The notes: a model not told the origin generated them from the sequence alone. A stretch of DNA of 64,000 nt from Apostichopus japonicus (GCF_037975245.1 NC_092566.1:8352001-8416000); one strand, 5' to 3'; shown: positions 26,323-39,020, numbered from the stretch's first letter. Translations and numbers: made by a program.

Positions 26323-27597
26323 TGACTAAAAGCCCAGTCACATCTCACCGGATTGCAATAACGGAGAGGGAACGAAGACAAAAAATGGCACTCCGTTGAT
26401 GTACATTAGTATCCGTTTAGTATGCGGTTCTCCTCCGTCCGTCTACGTTTCATTACCGGGAGTGTCCGGTTTGTCCGGTGTCGATTTTGAACAGGCATAA
26501 AACTTGGAACGGACATCCACCGAAAAATGTCTCCGTTATTTATTCGTTACTAATCCGTTAAGCTTCCGTTTTATCAGTTTCTCATGCGTTTTGTTCGTTC
26601 TGTATGCGTTTGGCATACTGTATTTCTCCGTTCGTCTCTGGTTATTGCTATTGCTCACCGGATCATTAACGGACAAAGAACGGATAAAACGTAGAAGTAC
26701 AGTACCTATACAGTATATTCGACGGACGCTAACGTAGAAATAACGGAAGTGCAAAGGAATAGAACTGACAATGAACGAATAGGTAACGGACGTTACACGG
26801 AAGAAACGGAAGAACTCAGGCCAGGAAAGTATAACAGACGGACATAGAACGGAGATGCAGCGTACCTCCACCTTGTTCACTCCAAGCGTCCCACGCCTCA
26901 TTCTGCTCCTATAACCTCTACCGTCAACACCTACATCATGGACCCTTCAGAAAGATTCAAGCTTCAGAACACACTGTCAGCTTTAAAAGCACAGATGCTT
27001 ATCATTGAAGCCAACATCAAGACCAATGAATAAGTCAAGAAGAGAAGGAAGAGACGTGCTCGGCTTAAATGCTGGTCTAGGGCCTTGCTAGGTTCACAGA
27101 GAAGACGGCAGTTTAGCCTTTATGACCAACCGTGGAGCTCGTTTATAGCTCCATGGACCAACTAATGCAGGAGCTGCGAATGGAAGACCAAAATCTTTCA
27201 TCAACTTCATGGGGATACCCCCTGATTTTGAGGCACTCCGGAGGACCAGGTTTTAGACCGTTTCTTCTCCGTTGCTAGTCCGGTATGTCCGTTACTTTTC
27301 CGGCACATACGTTTTGTATGTTCTTTATCCGTTAATTGTCCGTTGTAAATTCGTTACTATCCGTTGGTGTTCGTTAGTTCGTTCGTTGTTATTCCGTTGT
27401 TCATCCGTTGTTCGTCCGTTGCTGTCCGTTCCTTGTACGTTTGTAATCCGTTTTCACCGTTGAACGTCCGGTACGCTGCAACCCCCAGATGCATGCGCGA
27501 CAACTTTTGCCAACGGAAATAACCGGATGGCTGTTTTTCGCGCGTTCTCTTGTCCGTTCGTGCAATCCGGTGAGATGTGACTGGGCCTTTTTAGTCA
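26323..27597. mobile_element. PIF/Harbinger-derived DNA transposon (~1.27 kb)
   Basis: Terminal inverted repeats of ~34 bases: TGACTAAAA then GCCCAGTCACATCTCACCGG at the left, complemented at 27563-27597. Subterminal regions are filled with many short CCGTT/AACGG repeats in both orientations (26393-26860 and 27255-27560). A decayed Harbinger-type transposase segment lies in the middle. The exact target duplication is not clear. Confidence 0.78.
26938..27260 (+). pseudogene. Remnant of a Harbinger transposase N-terminus
   Basis: From ATG, 31 codons (MDPSERFKLQNTL...) then TAA. Downstream pieces in shifted frames read KKRRKRRARLKCWSRALLG, MDQLMQELRMED and SFINFMGIPPDFEALRRT, the Y-D-x-L-x-x-E-L-R-x-E-D-x-x-x-F-x-N-F layout of Harbinger transposases. 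Broken by stops and at least one frameshift; no DDE core remains. Confidence 0.6.
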
Positions 27598-27784
27598 AAT
27601 TGATGCTGTTGATGCTCTACAGACGCACTTCATAACAGGAAAAGTATCTGAAATATTATTTAGGGAGATGATGGGGCTGTTCGGGCGGGGGGGGGGGCGG
27701 TTGGTACCAAAGTTAATAACGATTTTATATATAATGCTAAATGTTGAATAATGATCCTCATTAAATTCAATTAAATTTGTTCCT

Positions 27785-28560
27785 GTGTCTTCAGACATCG
27801 TGCAACAGTGTTGTGTAGTGTGGGACAAACTGTGTGCGACAAACAATGATCGACAGGTACGGTAGTGTGCGACAGGTAGTGTGCGACAGGTAGTGCACGA
27901 CAGGTAGTGTGCGACAGGTAGTGTGCGACAGGTAGTGTAGACGATGTGCAGCAGTGTGGGTCAGACAGTGTTCCGCAGGCAGTGTACAACAAAGCGCGAC
28001 AAACAATGTGCGGTCAAACATATGCTACAGACAGTGTAGGCTACAGAGTACAGACAGTGTGCGACAAACAGTGTGACACAGACAGTATGCGACAGAAAGT
28101 GTGCGACAATGATAAGTGTGCGACAAAAAATGTACGACATATGTGACAGATAGAGTACTACACAGGACAGGCAGTGTGCGACATACTGTTAAATACAGTG
28201 AGCCGTAAACACTAGACAGTTTGCTACAGTCTGAGTGCTGAAACAGACCGGGCCGCGAGTTGTTAACAAATCCTTGGATAGACAGCAGTGTGAGGTATAA
28301 GCAGTGTATTGTGGGCAGTTTGCGTCGGCAGTGTGTTGTGTGATAGGCAGTGTGTGGTAGTTAGTTGTGGTAGGCAGTGTGCCTAGCCAGTGTGTGGTAG
28401 GCAGTGCGTGGTAGGCAGTACATGTAGGCAGTACGCATGGTGGGCAGACAGTGCTAAAGTATGTTATAGTCAGTGTGCTACGGTATAGTACGTGACGGAG
28501 GTGTGATACAGAATGTATGGCAAGCATTGTACACCAGACGATATGCGACAAATAGATTCG
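27785..28560. repeat. Long degenerate minisatellite (~15-bp unit)
   Basis: About 775 bases of a drifting unit near CAGTGTGCGACAGGTAGT, best preserved at 27860-27935 and grading into GGCAGTGTGTGGTA at 28310-28440. Open frames here are artefacts of the repeat. Confidence 0.9.
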
Positions 28561-28564
28561 GCCC

Positions 28565-30230
28565 TAAGCTATACGGTGTGCGAAGCACATGGACAAACAT
28601 ACAGGGCGCAGTTTCTAGCTTTATATGTATTCTACTAAGTATACGGTATTAAATTGCAATATGCACCCTATTATTTTAATGCTTACAGGCAGTCATCCTC
28701 TCACGAACATATTCATCATTTTCAAATGTTTTCATATTTTCAGTTACATTAGCTCCGTCTCGTATCGTAACCAAGATATGGTTATCACCTTCCTGCCTGT
28801 CAATATCCGATCAGTATATATATAATCATGGAAGCCATTATGCTCGATAATCTTTATAAGCGATACACAACTATTCACTGAACAATCGTGTTACTAAGAA
28901 TACTTCCGTGTTTGCAAGTTCCTGCTCTAAACGAATCCTCGCCTCAGCAAAGTCAGACTATACAAATACAGACGTGATATATGATACAGGTCTGTACATT
29001 AGTTTACAATATCTCGGTTACTATAACAGAACATATGCAGACAGAAACACACCATACAATTATAAACATACTCATCCGGTTTCTTGTTATAAGCCCGAAA
29101 CTCTGTAGTTAGGGCTACAAAGGGTGCAATTTAGGTACGACTCAAGAGAGCATTTATTTTACGGCATTGTGTTTATATGTAACATTTCAAACTGAAAATA
29201 TACAAAACCTTTCAAAGGGCAAACTCTTCGCCAGGATCAGCCTTTACTATATAAACATGGCTGACACAGAGTCCAGAAGCAGCCGGGTCCAATTCTAAGT
29301 TTGAATCCGACTGCAGCCCCAGTCCACGATAGGGTAAGTCCGTGATAAGATCGATTCTGAGTTTGGAATATGAATTGTGAACTGTTTGGATGTCAACCCC
29401 ATCGTGATATCTGCAGTATTTTTTTTTATACTGGGATTGATATGGGTCCTATAGTTACCGAACGATATGACGTAATTTTGTGTGTGACGTCATGCCTTAT
29501 TCTTAAAGGTGGATGGATGGATCGAGAGTCAACTCTGGATGTTCTTCTTCTTTTATCTTCGTTCTCCCTTTAATACCCATATGCAAAAGTTCCTGAGGGA
29601 GAATTTGTTGAAGTTTCAAACGGAATCGCTTGGCAAATTCGTGTGAAAATTGATTGGAATGTCGTAATTTTTTTTAAGTAATAGTCGGTATAGGTTCGAC
29701 AAAATTGCCTGGAACTATACCGACTAAGCACAAGATTGATCTTAACTGCAGTTCTACAACTGTGAGAGTTGAAAGGATATGACATGAAGAAAACGACCAT
29801 CATTCCATCTCACCAAGTGTCTTTAACTTTGCCACGGTGACCCGGAAACAATAAACAAAAAATTCCAACTAAGCAGTAATTGAGCAGTAATGATATGATC
29901 TAAAAACAATCGGTCATAGGTTTATGTAAATATACTTTCCGTTGGACTACAAAAGGATACTCCAGGCGAAGATTTATTAAAATGAAAAAGGGACATATTT
30001 TCAGCATCCTGAAGACGGTGGCATTCAATTCTTACAAACCGCTTTCGAAATAACAACATTTATGTATAAAGATGACTATTAGTGTATATTTGATTAACTT
30101 GAAGCAAGCAGGTGTGATCTCATGGAAGCACCACACACTGACAAATATATGTTCTATTATTCTTGAAGAAATTGCATAAAATGACCTACTTCAATATATA
30201 TCTCAATATAAAAAACATCTCAGTCGATGG
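28565..30230. other. Intergenic, no gene seen
   Basis: No domain-bearing frame, repeat or RNA recognised. Confidence 0.45.
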
Positions 30231-30279
30231 CATGTTGTAAACTTCTTTTCCACTAGAACACTATTCAATCCAAGGTCCA

Positions 30280-30494
30280 AACTAGAAACGTAATTCGTAA
30301 ATTGTTTTCTTGTTATATATTTGTTTTACTGTTTATCATGTAATTATTATATCCTTTTATCCACTATTTTAACTTAATTTAATTTAACTTGATTTGTTTT
30401 GTTTTTTAATTCTACTTATTATTGTTTTATTCTTCATCATGTAAAGCGCATATGAATATACATATGTTATAGTATTTGCGCTATATAAGGAACC

Positions 30495-30531
<37 letters not shown>
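30280..30531 (+). mobile_element. 3' end of a LINE/SINE retroposon with (AAT)n tail
   Basis: GTAAAGCGCATATG...TTTGCGCTATATAAGGAACC followed by (ATA)n at 30497-30530, a tail type typical of L2/CR1-like LINEs and their SINEs. No ORF; strongly 5' truncated. Confidence 0.5.
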
Positions 30532-30532
<1 letters not shown>

Positions 30533-30534
30533 TA

Positions 30535-32015
30535 AGAAGAGGAATCATGACACTTCACTGCAACTAAATATGAAGTCTCACGTATTTGCTTCAAGTTCAC
30601 TAATTACAGTACAATCTATCACAAATTTCAAACGTCTATATCTCGATAAAGCTTTAGGTAGAAATTCCCTGCAAATTTCACGGGAATTCTTAGAAAAGTA
30701 TTCCCCATTTTCATCAGTCAAAAATAAATTACCCCCGACTGTCTTTTCAAATACCGTGTATTCTGTAACCTTTGAACCCGTAAAAGGTCATCAGTATACT
30801 ATGTACAAAGCTTTGGCTAAAAACTGTATACTTTCCTGGATGTTTTGACTTGTCAAATTTGTTTTTTATTCAAATATTTTGAAAGATTAAACCGTGTAAG
30901 AAATTCGACGATTGAATTGCTTAGCGATGGAAAATGATTACGGAACAATAGCGGTACTAAATTACTTGTTGAACTTTGCCCTTTATGAATGACCGAGTTT
31001 TTACTTGATAAGCTGGGATATAGGCCTGTTCAGACGATAGATGTTGGGTGGGGGATTTGGGGGAGGGAGTGAGGAGGTAGATAATGCAATTATCTTTCAT
31101 ATGTTCAATATCTCTGCTGGTGTATGCTGGATGTTACAATCTTTCCTTTAGAGATTGAGAAGCCGCCAAAATCGGACCAAGAATTCAAAACTACAAAGGG
31201 TGCACACGACAGCATGTAATACATTATAGTAAGTTTGTTGGACACAATATTGCTCTGTTAGAACTGACTGGTTGATAACTGGCTCATTGACAACATCCAG
31301 ATAACCCGAGAAAGAAATATACAGTTATATAAAATTTAGATATCTTCGTGATAAGTTAAGGGATGGGCATAGAGTTGAATGGACAAGCATCTATGTGCCC
31401 AACTCATTCAAGGTTGTACCTGCCACCGTGGCAAAGCTGCCGAACACTTTGGGGCAGTCTGTAAGAAATGAATTATCAGAAAGGTTTGTACATTGTTGTC
31501 CGTTTGTTTAGTTGAAATATCCTATCACGAGAAGAGGCTATAGTGCATGCAAGCTCCTCATACTATACATATACATGCATTCCCTTGCTACAGGCTAGGC
31601 TAAGGTTCCGGGGGGGGGGGGTGAAATCCTTCTCGTGGGACGTAGAAAATTGAGGTGGATCGCTTGTATTTGAATATTTCATATCTCGTTCGGAATAACG
31701 AAAAGTTACAACCCAAAGCAAAATTCAATTTACAATGTATGGTGTCTATACGTTATCTTTCTATAGTGATGTAGGAAGCTTACTAAAAGTGTATTGATAG
31801 CGAGAGAGGCGGGGGGGGGGGGGGTATGGGGGGTATGGAAAGTCGAGAGAGAGGTTAGAACACTTCCTCGGAATGATTTCATTTTTGCATTTGCGCAACA
31901 GGCAATTTAAGTTTGCAATTCCATGATCAGACTATAGTTGTAACGATCTTAGTAAGGCTAGTTCTTGTGTATTTTCCAATAGGGTTTGTATATCCGCCAA
32001 TGATTCAAAGATATT
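30535..32015. other. Intergenic, no gene seen
   Basis: Holds poly-G runs at 31610 and 31811. The 92-codon frame at 30570-30848 has no recognisable domain. Confidence 0.45.
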
Positions 32016-32368
32016 TTAAAGTCTCAATACCTGTTTGCTCATGAATTTCGGAAAACAAATTCCCGAAGTAGATACAATGTTCAACGAACGGTCGTAAACA
32101 AAACAGAGATATTTGATTGGCGCATGATCTGGTGGGCGGGGCTTGCAAATTTTGATTGAAGTTTGTAGAAGTCTACGGACTCGTTCAAAAAATCTGGCGA
32201 ATTTTATTCAGCTCAAAATTGTTAACGACAGGTAGGCTACCTGAATAACAAAATAATGAATATTGATATGAAACTTATATAGAACGGTGACATTTTCACT
32301 GAACTTTTAAGTGCAGTAAGCTGGTAAAGTCGAAGATTAAATTTGGCAAACAAGTACTGAGACTTTAA
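32016..32368. mobile_element. MITE, TTAAAGTCTCA family, copy 1 (353 bp)
   Basis: Inverted ends TTAAAGTCTCAATACCTGTT and the complement of AACAAGTACTGAGACTTTAA. Interior matches the copy at 48.2/49.6 kb, including GGTCGTAAACAAAACAGAGA and TTGATTGGCGCATGATCTG. Confidence 0.85.
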
Positions 32369-34152
32369 GGATTTTGAAGTTTGACATTCCCTGGTACCAT
32401 CTGTTTTTACCTCCATGCTGGTACTCGTTCTGATAAATCAAACGATCCACTGCCGTGGAGTGCACCCCTAAGTAGAAAAGTTTCGAGTGGTAGGGGGTGC
32501 AGAAACATTCGCGGGAGCAGCTCCACACCTTCCGGTCCTCCACCCCAACACCAATACCTATCATTTACTAAGCCACCTTAGGAGATATGCATTGATAGTT
32601 ATTGTAAACAAATACGCCTGTTTGATCGTGATATTATCTCCTTTTTATAGTAACCTGTATAGATACTTGGGCGTAAAAGAATAACAGAGACATACACGTC
32701 ACTTCCGTCGAGGAAACAACGAGTTCAGATAGGGGTCAACTTTTCCCGGGGTTTCTCCATGAATTCAATAGTCTACCAAGAGGATTTCGTTGCAAAATTG
32801 AATCACTTAAAGATGCCCGGTTTACATTTTGAGATTAATTTGCCATATACTTATAGATAAGATGTAGACTCATATATACATAACGCCATGACCACCGCGA
32901 TTCAAATATAAAAAATCATTCAAACTGTATGCAAAACGCGAACGCATAAAAATGTGCACAGTAGGTACATTTCCCTACGATCGAGTAAAACTTCAATCAC
33001 TAATACATATAGATCAATTTGTTGCATTCATCGGTAACCGAAAACAGCGTCTCTCTTTCATCTGTAATAACTACGCTAAAACAATATAAAAAATAAGAAG
33101 TCACTATATACATGCTGAAAATAAGGAAGAAGGAAAAGTTCACAATGCCTCGGGTAAAAGAGAAGAACGTTTTGCGGGTGGGTATTATATATTAGACATT
33201 GTCGGTATAACGGAGACGCCCAATATAGTTGTTGATGAAAGCCTATAGCTGTATATTGTGTATGTGCTTGCGGGATACCCCTTAACTGTTCGTTCTATAT
33301 GTAGGCGTAACCAAAGATAACGTTTTCATATTGTCTGCAATCCTGTGCAGCTTCTTTAGACCGCCATATTGATATAGGTTTCGTATCTGCCAGCACATGG
33401 ATATAATTTCACCTTTGGTACAAATACATAGCTTATTTAAAGGGAGGCTAAAGGGGTTGACGAAAAACCTTCTTAACACTTGTCTTGATATTGTACTAAT
33501 TGCATAAATCTTAAGAGAAATAATGTAAAGATTCGCAAAATGTTCGTTAGATGACTTAACCCGATCGAGAAAGGTTAGGTCAACTACACAATTTTGCATT
33601 AAACGGACGGTAAACAAACTTTGCAATTAGTATAAATGTTGCTTCGTCACTCGTGCATGTACACACACATTTAAATAACAACCATTTTTTTTGTTTAGAT
33701 TTTGATAACTTTTTCAATTAGCACTGGATATCAAAATTTCCATAAAAATGAAATTTCCTTGGGTTTCAATATATACTCAACTTACATAATTATATCTAAG
33801 GGCAAAGAAAAAGTTCTTACTTCCGAGATTTCTCTGATAGTATAGGCTTAAACTGAATGTGATTAATAATAAGACACAAAACGTGTCTGGGCGACGGAAC
33901 TACGCACTCACGATTCATCTTTTCATTTCGTTCGAGAGAAAGAAAAAAAAAAACCTGAAGGAGGCTGTCTCAAGTTCAGATATATTGACATTTGATTATT
34001 TTTTCCCCTTTAAACGACATTCCCATCAGGTTTGGTAATATAGGTTACCAGACGGAAATAACTGTTGGTCTGCAGAAATGAACGAAAGAAAGACAAACAT
34101 CTCTCAGAGGGACTGAAATTCGAACTGCAGATTGTCTCATGGTCTATTCTTA
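32369..34152. other. Intergenic, no gene seen
   Basis: AT-rich DNA; nothing recognised. Confidence 0.45.
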
Positions 34153-34160
34153 CTTTATAG

Positions 34161-34526
34161 CAGTGGCGTAGGAAGGTACTTTTGAGTGGGGGGCTGAAGA
34201 CTGATGGCCGGCCTGGGGGAGGGTTCTAAGGGGAGGGGGTGTCCCCCTCCCTTTGGAATTTTTTGCATTTCCAGGTGGCCTCAAATGCAATTTGGTGCAA
34301 TATAGCACACTTCAACACCCACTCCATTTTGTAAACTTAATTTTGTATTTTCACCTGGCCTTAGATGCAATTTGGTGCTCCAAATGAGATTTTTTTCTCA
34401 TTTGGAAATGAAAAAGGGGTTTTCTGACTTGCGAAGCGGGGGGGGGGCGGAATGATACTTCCGCCCCTCCACATTTTTCACTGGGGGGGGGCTGGCGCCC
34501 CCAGCCCCCCGGTTCCTACGCCCTTG
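34161..34526. mobile_element. hAT-like MITE with 8-bp target duplication (366 bp)
   Basis: Flanked by CTTTATAG at 34153-34160 and 34527-34534. Ends CAGTGGCGTAGGAA and TTCCTACGCCCTTG are inverted with two mismatches. Interior has two copies of a GATGCAATTTGGTGC-like block and G/C-rich hairpins. Confidence 0.85.
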
Positions 34527-34534
34527 CTTTATAG

Positions 34535-37078
34535 TAACCATGGAGACTCGTTAACACAACAAATTATCACAAACTTATACGAATGCGATACACGCACGCA
34601 TCGACATTCCAAAATTGTTCACAGAAGTTTTGAAAGGCGCGCTATACAAGCTTTTGAAACTTTGAGGCCATTGTAGCATTTCTAATAGCGTTTGTCCCTC
34701 TCTATATATACCTTACCTGATGCTTCCTCAGGTTCTCAGATTATAATATTTGTGCCACCCTCTACCCAACCGTAACCCCTCACCCCCCCTTCTCAGATTT
34801 GAACCCTCCTTCGCAACCCATCCCTTTAAAAAAATACCAATCGTCATATGATACACGCACTAGAGAGTAATAAGATCAACAATAAATCTTGTTTTTGGTG
34901 TCTGATGTCATTTGGCGAATGTAAAAGCGACTGGTTGATTCCCAATTAATATTTACAACGGTTTCATTCACATCAAGGCTAACAATATTTCATAAGGATT
35001 TTGGTCTCGTAAGCGTTCAGTCTGGTAAGTAGTCTATAGCTTTTGTTTGATCTATTATACGGAATTTTGCCATTTTTATTTTTAAAAATGTCATAATTTG
35101 CGGCATTTGCAGGTATATGTTATACCTCCTAACACCTTTGTTATCCAAGTAGGAACACAATTTAAAAATTTATAGACATTCTTTCGCAATTGCATTATCT
35201 GTCACAATGATATGGTCTGGATATTTTGAACTATTTCTTTGTTTCTTTCCAAAATGGAGTGGGGCAATACCCCACCCCCCCTCTCCCTCTCTCTCCCGAC
35301 CCAAAAAATAATAGTATATGGTCGGTAAGCTACCCTTCATCCCCTCCTCAACCCCTTCCCTTTTCCAAACTATCTATATCCCCAAATTGGGCGAAGAAAT
35401 GTAGAATAGTACATAAATTTGTCACAAATTAAACCTTTTTGGAGATCCAAAAAAATGACATAGTGCTAATGAACTACAGCGACTTTCACCAATGTTAATG
35501 TTCAAGAAATCCTTGCAAATAATATGATTGTAATTGATCTAAAAAAGGCGACTTGATTGCTTAGTTTAAACACCGACAGACTCACAGACTGACAGACTGA
35601 CAGGTATAGGTAAACATGTGAATTACGGTACTAATTTATTCGATTCTTGAATAATCATGCATCCAGACACCTTTGTCTGCATGGGTTAGACTAATCACAT
35701 TGACAAACCTCAAATAAGTATTAAATAACAAACAAACAAAAACTTATGTTTACTTGTTAATTTCAAATTAAACATCGACAAATTACTTCATGACTTTCTA
35801 AGTACTTAGAACGATAAAAAGCCGTTTAAATTAAACACGTTGTATGCAAATGACGTTTACACGTGTCTATCTTAGTTATATATACTGGCTTCTCGGCACG
35901 AGAGCAGGAGGTATATAGAGACAATCTCACACCAGGAATGATTGATGTCCGGGAACTACATATATATATTGATCATGATACAGCGTGATACAACACCACT
36001 GGTAGAATGGTGAACATTACTATGCATAGGGCATGGTATACAAGCGTATACTGCTGGACCTGGCATGTATAGCAACACTCGCAGAATTGGCCAACCTCTC
36101 GAATAGAATGGTATGACCCAAGTGATACAATGTATACAACGCCATGATGTCATATATTGAGTTCTATGATAGTACAACTGTAAGAGTGAACTGATGATGC
36201 AAGTACAATTAATGTTATTAGTGAACAACATAAAAAACAGACTGGTACAAAATCCTGTTACTTTATGATGCAGCCAGCATAAAGTAAATATGGTGCAATC
36301 TCAAACCGTAAAATATTATATGACACCTATGGTGCAATGGTGTACAGGAACAATCAAAGAATGGTGCAACACCAACAGAGAATTTTAAACTTCAAATTCA
36401 ACACTGATATATAATATCATGCTAAAACATGCTTCTATGACAATGATTAATGTAACCACAATCTCATGTCGAAACCTTAAAACCACCAATGTCCACAAAA
36501 AAAAATACCGGTTGAAAGACACCGAACGAAGAAATTTCATGACCTCACAAATTATCTATGGTTGAATGTTTTAACATTGTTTACCTTCAATGTGACGTCG
36601 TCATTTAACCAAATATTTTCAATAGAGGTCCTTAAACGCAGTCGATGAAAATGATTCTATTGTGATTTCAGAAGGGCAGCGGTTAAAACGCATCCTGCCT
36701 TGACTACTGGTAGTATAACAACAATATATTTCCTGTACATGCATGTAGTTGTCCTTACGAGTATTCTCTCCATCTTTAAGTCAATATACCACATGTTTAG
36801 TATATCGCATGAGAGAACATTTAAAATTCGATACCAGTGTGTAGATGACATTGCAACAGCAAAGTAAATGATTTCATCAGGTTGATAGAGCTGGAAATGT
36901 TTATGTTTCTCATTCATATCCCTCAAAATCATTTAAAATAGACGAAAATGATATGTATAACAGACCTTAAAATATTGCATTTGCATGTGGGTGCAACTCT
37001 TAATATAAAGAATATTGACAGCTAGGCGAACGTTTCAAATGCATATAACCTTTCAAGGATAAATCAACAAGAAGGTTC
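34535..37078. other. Intergenic, no gene seen
   Basis: A weak irregular repeat around GGTGCAAC and AGAATGGT spans about 35960-36400. Otherwise nothing recognised. Confidence 0.45.
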
Positions 37079-37702
37079 AAGGTGGCATACGCCTATTACA
37101 GTCTTTATCATCAATCTGCCAGAGCGTTCTCCTGTCTCAGGAAAAGTGCCAAATAGCAGCAGGAGAACATCTTTGTTGATATGTTTTCAATCAGTTTTTT
37201 CTCTCTTTTTTTTGTGGCTTGTATGTTAGGATCATGAATAGAAGAACACGTTATGTCACGGGAGCAGTTTACTACTGAGTAAAGAGGTTTGTTTACAAGT
37301 GACGAAAAATTCAGGCTCTCATAGCAAGAAAATCCACATATGTCATAATACGGAAAATTGATGGTGCCATGAATGGCCAACTTGTCATCTATCCCAGTGA
37401 TGGGTAGCGTTTAGCTACTGAGAACTTCTCTCTAGACTTAGAGAACATGTTACTTTTATGATTTAGTGTGCAAGTCAATGTTTTTTTTTTTATCGTAGTA
37501 AGTGTATATGCTACCTTAAAGCAATTGAGGTAGCATACGCCCAATAAAAGCCCAATTGACTTACACACTAAATCACAAAAGTAATGTGCAACTCTTGCAC
37601 CACCAATTCATGCTCTTCAACATGCAAGCCACAAAAAACTAGATCATGATTGATAACATGTCCAAAAAGATGTTCTCCTGCTGTTTTTTGGCACTTTTCC
37701 TG

Positions 37703-38008
37703 AGATACTTTTTAAGAAAAAGTCACCCAGGAAAGAACCTGGGCACGAAAACCAAACTACCAAACGACTGATCCGCTCTCAGCCCCAGTCCCCTTGCATC
37801 GGGACTGTGACTGTGTGATCATCGTCAGGTGTGTATCACCATTCCCTAAGGGAACAGATACTTTTTAAGAAAAAGTCACCCAGGAAAGAACCTGGGCACG
37901 AAAACCAAACTACCAAACGACTGATCCGCTCTCAGCCCCAGTCCCCTTGCATCGGGACTGTGACTGTGTGATCATCGTCAGGTGTGTATCACCATTCCCT
38001 AAGGGAAC
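37703..38008 (-). repeat. Two identical 153-bp units downstream of a U2-like head
   Basis: 37703-37855 and 37856-38008 are identical by eye. Each unit can form several short perfect hairpins: CTTTTT/AAAAAG, CCCAGG/CCTGGG, CAGTCCC/GGGACTG, GGTG/CACC, TTCCC/GGGAA. The unit junction falls at the shared word AGTATCTG. Confidence 0.9.
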
Positions 38009-38045
38009 AGATACTACACATGATCTTAGCCAAAAGGCCGAGATA
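38005..38045 (-). ncRNA. U2 snRNA-like 5' domain (probably a pseudogene or SINE head)
   Basis: Read on the minus strand, CTCGGCCTTTTGGCTAAGAT (stem-loop I) and GTGTAGTATCTGTTC match the 5' part of U2, including the GUAGUA branch-point pairing sequence, with a single A-to-T change between them. The true 5' end (ATCGCTT) and everything after position ~45 (stem IIa, Sm site, stems III and IV) differ from U2, so it is not an ordinary U2 gene. Confidence 0.75.
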
Positions 38046-38097
38046 GGATAACAATCGGGCGGATGGGTATAGACTCTAATAGGAGTATGCCACCTTA

Positions 38098-38683
38098 AAA
38101 GTAGAACTATACCATAATGACAGCACAGACCGCCCATTGTGTTCCACTTCCGCCACCAAAATCTCACCATACTTATAAACTAATATCTTCAAATTAAATA
38201 TTTAAATAATTATACATAATCTTCAAACGTTTGCGTATTGAAAGTGAATTACATGATATAAATTTTGTAGGAAAAAATAATATTCTGAATTAAGATGATT
38301 AAACGGCTAATTAACTCAATGATTAAGAGGAAGAAATTGGTTAACTATGTACGTAAATGTCATTTGTTTTTATAATATCAATATATTTATGTCCTTTTTT
38401 TTCTCAAAAAAATTGTTTTACAATTTTCTGACATTCTAACTCTTATATTTGCTAAGAAGGAGCATAAGGGGAAAGAGATATGAGAGGAAAGGAAATTTTA
38501 ATGACACCGTTATTCCGCCAATCAAAACAAATTTCTCAAAACTTAGCTATAAGTTAATTATATGTGCAAATATTACAAGAATGCCATCGCCACCCAAACA
38601 CTGTGTTGGGTCTAGTAGTAGCAGTAGTAAGAACGGTATACCAATATGGCTCTAGGTGTATGTAGCAGTAGTAGGCCTAGTAG
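38098..38683. other. Intergenic, no gene seen
   Basis: AT-rich; nothing recognised. Confidence 0.45.
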
Positions 38684-38689
38684 TAGGCC

Positions 38690-38762
<73 letters not shown>
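38684..38762. repeat. (AGT)n microsatellite
   Basis: About 79 bases of AGT units, with imperfect copies from 38610. It produces poly-Ser and poly-Leu frames that are not genes. Confidence 0.97.
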
Positions 38763-38763
<1 letters not shown>

Positions 38764-38884
38764 ATAGCAGACTACGTATAATGCATTCTCCTGCGCTGGT
38801 GATGTTTGTTGAATTTCGTGCCAAACGCCTATGTTTTTACGTCATGTGGTTGAGCAATTGTTGAACAGCGCCGACGGAAACAAC

Positions 38885-39020
38885 GTAAGTTTAGACAGCG
38901 ACGCAAGTTTAGACAACAGAAGTTTAGACACCAATGTGAGTTTGAGCAACAGCATGGTAAAACAGCACCAGCAACTTTAGTCTAGACAGCAACAAACTTA
39001 GTTTAGACAACGAAATAAAT
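38885..39020. repeat. Degenerate AGTTTAGACAAC repeat
   Basis: Six or so imperfect copies of AGTTTAGACANC spaced 13-30 bases apart. Confidence 0.65.

Larger units (their letters stand above)
37079..38097. mobile_element. Nested inverted MITE cluster with AAGGTGGCATAC ends
   Basis: Left end AAGGTGGCATACGCCTATTA (37079) and the complement of the right end at 38072-38097 match at 24 of 26 bases. Internal end-like copies meet head to head near 37515-37545 (TATGCTACCTTA / GAGGTAGCATACGCC). The segment 37131-37500 is repeated in reverse at 37545-37715. It carries the U2-like repeat at its right side. Confidence 0.75.

Noticed and set aside
30570-30848. 92-codon ORF after a retroposon tail
   Set aside because: No recognisable domain, no splice or conservation evidence.
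38005-38045. Functional U2 snRNA gene
   Set aside because: Only ~40 nt match U2; the 5' end, Sm site and 3' stems are absent.
37910-38170. 86-codon minus-strand ORF over the U2-like repeat
   Set aside because: The sequence is a structured repeat; the frame shows no domain and is not periodic with the 153-bp unit.
38612-38864. Poly-Ser and poly-Leu ORFs
   Set aside because: Translations of the (AGT)n microsatellite.
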